In this document: positions 62,201 to 64,000 of the stretch, piece by piece
How the letters are laid out: each line of letters starts with the position of its first letter
Numbering within the stretch: position 1 is the stretch's first letter
Position numbers and translations under genes: made by a program
The notes under the pieces: generated by a model
Seen by the model: only the letters and a program-made list of their open reading frames with translations
Told to the model about the DNA's origin: nothing
Databases searched by the model: none
From: Macquaria australasica
Taxonomy: Eukaryota > Chordata > Actinopteri > Centrarchiformes > Percichthyidae
Length of the DNA: 64,000 bases
Direction of reading: 5' to 3'
Assembly: GCA_005408345.1 (NCBI GenBank)
Contig: SEMN01000001.1
Coordinates: 372,001 to 436,000, forward strand

Positions 62201-64000
62201 GGCGTGGCAGATAAAACTATTTTAAAAGGGAAGAGGGGCGACACACTCAATGGTATGACGCACTGGCAGGACCTTTTATTTTTTCCCCACCATGAGGCAC
62301 ATGTTTACTTTGTGGATTATGACAAAACGCTTTCATTCCGTGAAGCTTCTCCTGGTCTTTTCTTTCCTTCTTTCTTTTACCTTTCTGCCTCTCTCTTCCT
62401 TCTCTCTCACTACTATTAAGTCACAGGTGCAAATTTGAATGTGTGTGTTTTTTTTCTTTAATGTCATACCATACTTCTAACAGTGTGAGTTTGTGTCATA
62501 TTAGGGTTAGTAGAGGTAGCCAATTATCCCAATCCTTTGGGTGTTTTTCCTTTCTCTGCGCATTCATCTTCATTATTAGCCTATTTCTATGTTAATTTAT
62601 TTGATTTTAACATGCAAATAAACAAGAAATCTAACTCATTTATTTAGTGTTGCTGTATTTTATTCAGATTTTCTGAGTTCTAGCCTCACTATATATATAT
62701 ATTTGGCACATTGTATAATATCTGTCCCACACAAAATGAATAATGTAGAGTCAATGTGAGTAAAAGTATGAACAGGAAGAGACAGAGGGATACATAACAT
62801 ACACCTGGAAGACAAAGACAAATAGTGGCACAGCACATTGTCAAAACTTTTGTTCAAGAAAGCAACGCTTGAATTAGAAGGCAAAGATAAAAGATAGTGA
62901 CCAAATAATAGACAAAACACAGACAACAAGTGTTATTATGCTCTGTGTGGGTCTGCGTGTGCCTCCAAAGTCAGTGGTTTTTGTTTTTCTTAATCTACAA
63001 AGATCAAGCTTCAAGTGAATGATATTTTGAATCTGTTGGCCTAACCATGGTGCCTTTCAATGAAGCAGGGGGCCTACTGGGTAAATTGCTTCCCAGTCCA
63101 CATCCATGACCCACTCCATGGTAACCGGTCAATCTACATGTCAGACTGCAGCGCAGACCTACAACAGTCAAACTGACAGAGACGTTGGGGTCTCCACGCT
63201 CGGCTCCACGGGGGTAGAACTGGCAGGGGGAGGAACTGAGACGTGATATTTTGCATACAAACTGGACAACAGGCCCCCTAGTTGGTTCCATTCTCTGTAC
63301 TTTAGCTTTAGGCACCCAGGGAGTGGCTCCAAGCCCCCTTTCATGTGCTGTTATCCCTCCAAAGCCTGTGGAATTTTGTTGTCAAACTCAAAAAGTTTCC
63401 TGCACTTGAGCAAATGTACTCACAACATGATTAGATTCATGTTTCGAGGTATGGTGAAACAAGTTCTGAAATATGTAGACGTGTAAGCAGGGGATGTTAA
63501 GGTTCTTATGTAAACCTATTGAAATAACCCACTGGGGAATTCCAGAAAAAAAAAAAAAATACTTGATTATGCCATTTTTGTCCCATTGCAAGGCTGGCTC
63601 ATGTCAGCAATCTACAGTACCAGTTCATAACATACCTGTCTTTACAAGAACAATGTAGAAATGACATATATGTATAATGTAATACAACTTTTAGTGCTCA
63701 TTTACCATAATAAGATGCCATCATTCAAATGTAAACTGTTTTGTTACTTTTAAAAAGATTCTTCTAAAGTTGCCATGAAGACAATCTAAAATATATTGCA
63801 GTTAATTCCTTTAAAAAAAAAAAAAAACCCCACACATTTCCAACACACTGAAGCCATTCAAATAAAACCACCTCTCACTGTGTTTGTTTCATCAGACAGA
63901 TGGATAATCAATATGCATCTGGCAGACACACTTCACCAAAGAAAGATTCTCACATGACATGTTAAAACTTGTTCAAATTGGGAACACAAGCCCTCTATTA
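62201..64000. other. Intergenic, upstream of eva1c
   Basis: No supportable gene. It contains a short TA tract near 62691-62702 and A runs at about 63546-63559 and 63813-63827. Short open frames show no family resemblance or splice structure. Confidence 0.5.

Overview
The window is chromosomal DNA from a teleost fish, probably a percomorph. All genes are split by GT-AG introns, the predicted proteins are closest to vertebrate families, and the introns carry short interspersed repeats of kinds familiar from percomorph genomes. The order synj1 - cfap298 - eva1c matches the human 21q22 order SYNJ1 - CFAP298 - EVA1C (established knowledge, recalled). No prokaryotic, viral or CRISPR features were seen.

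Layout: 1-18040 is a gene-poor stretch with only simple repeats. 18041-23022 (minus) is an SLC46A3-type transporter gene with five coding exons (479 aa). 23600-24082 is a short, CpG-rich, head-to-head promoter shared with synj1. 25130-48283 (plus) is synaptojanin 1. I rebuilt 31 coding exons with an unbroken frame (1685 aa), including a 24-nt microexon and a series of very short, frame-neutral exons in the proline-rich domain, followed by a 3'UTR of about 2.8 kb. 52497-54657 (plus) is cfap298 (seven coding exons, 290 aa). 56363-61805 (minus) is eva1c (eight coding exons, 434 aa), convergent with cfap298. 62200-64000 contains no gene that I can support.

The four genes do not form one pathway. 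Synj1 dephosphorylates phosphoinositides during clathrin-vesicle uncoating, Cfap298 is needed for dynein-arm assembly and motile cilia, Eva1c is a single-pass membrane protein with two galactose-binding-lectin-type domains, and Slc46a3 is a lysosomal solute carrier.

The most interesting structure lies in the synj1 proline-rich region. Exons 24-28 are all phase 1-1, three consecutive ones (39, 48 and 42 nt) use AAG acceptors, an unassigned 36-nt candidate exon lies among them, and a weak GTTGGT donor offers a choice between a short and a long C-terminus. A (GT)n tract and a TTAA-flanked MITE-like element lie in introns of the same region. I found no evidence of a wholly new biological system. 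All exon boundaries come from reading splice sites and conserved protein continuity by eye, with no transcript data.
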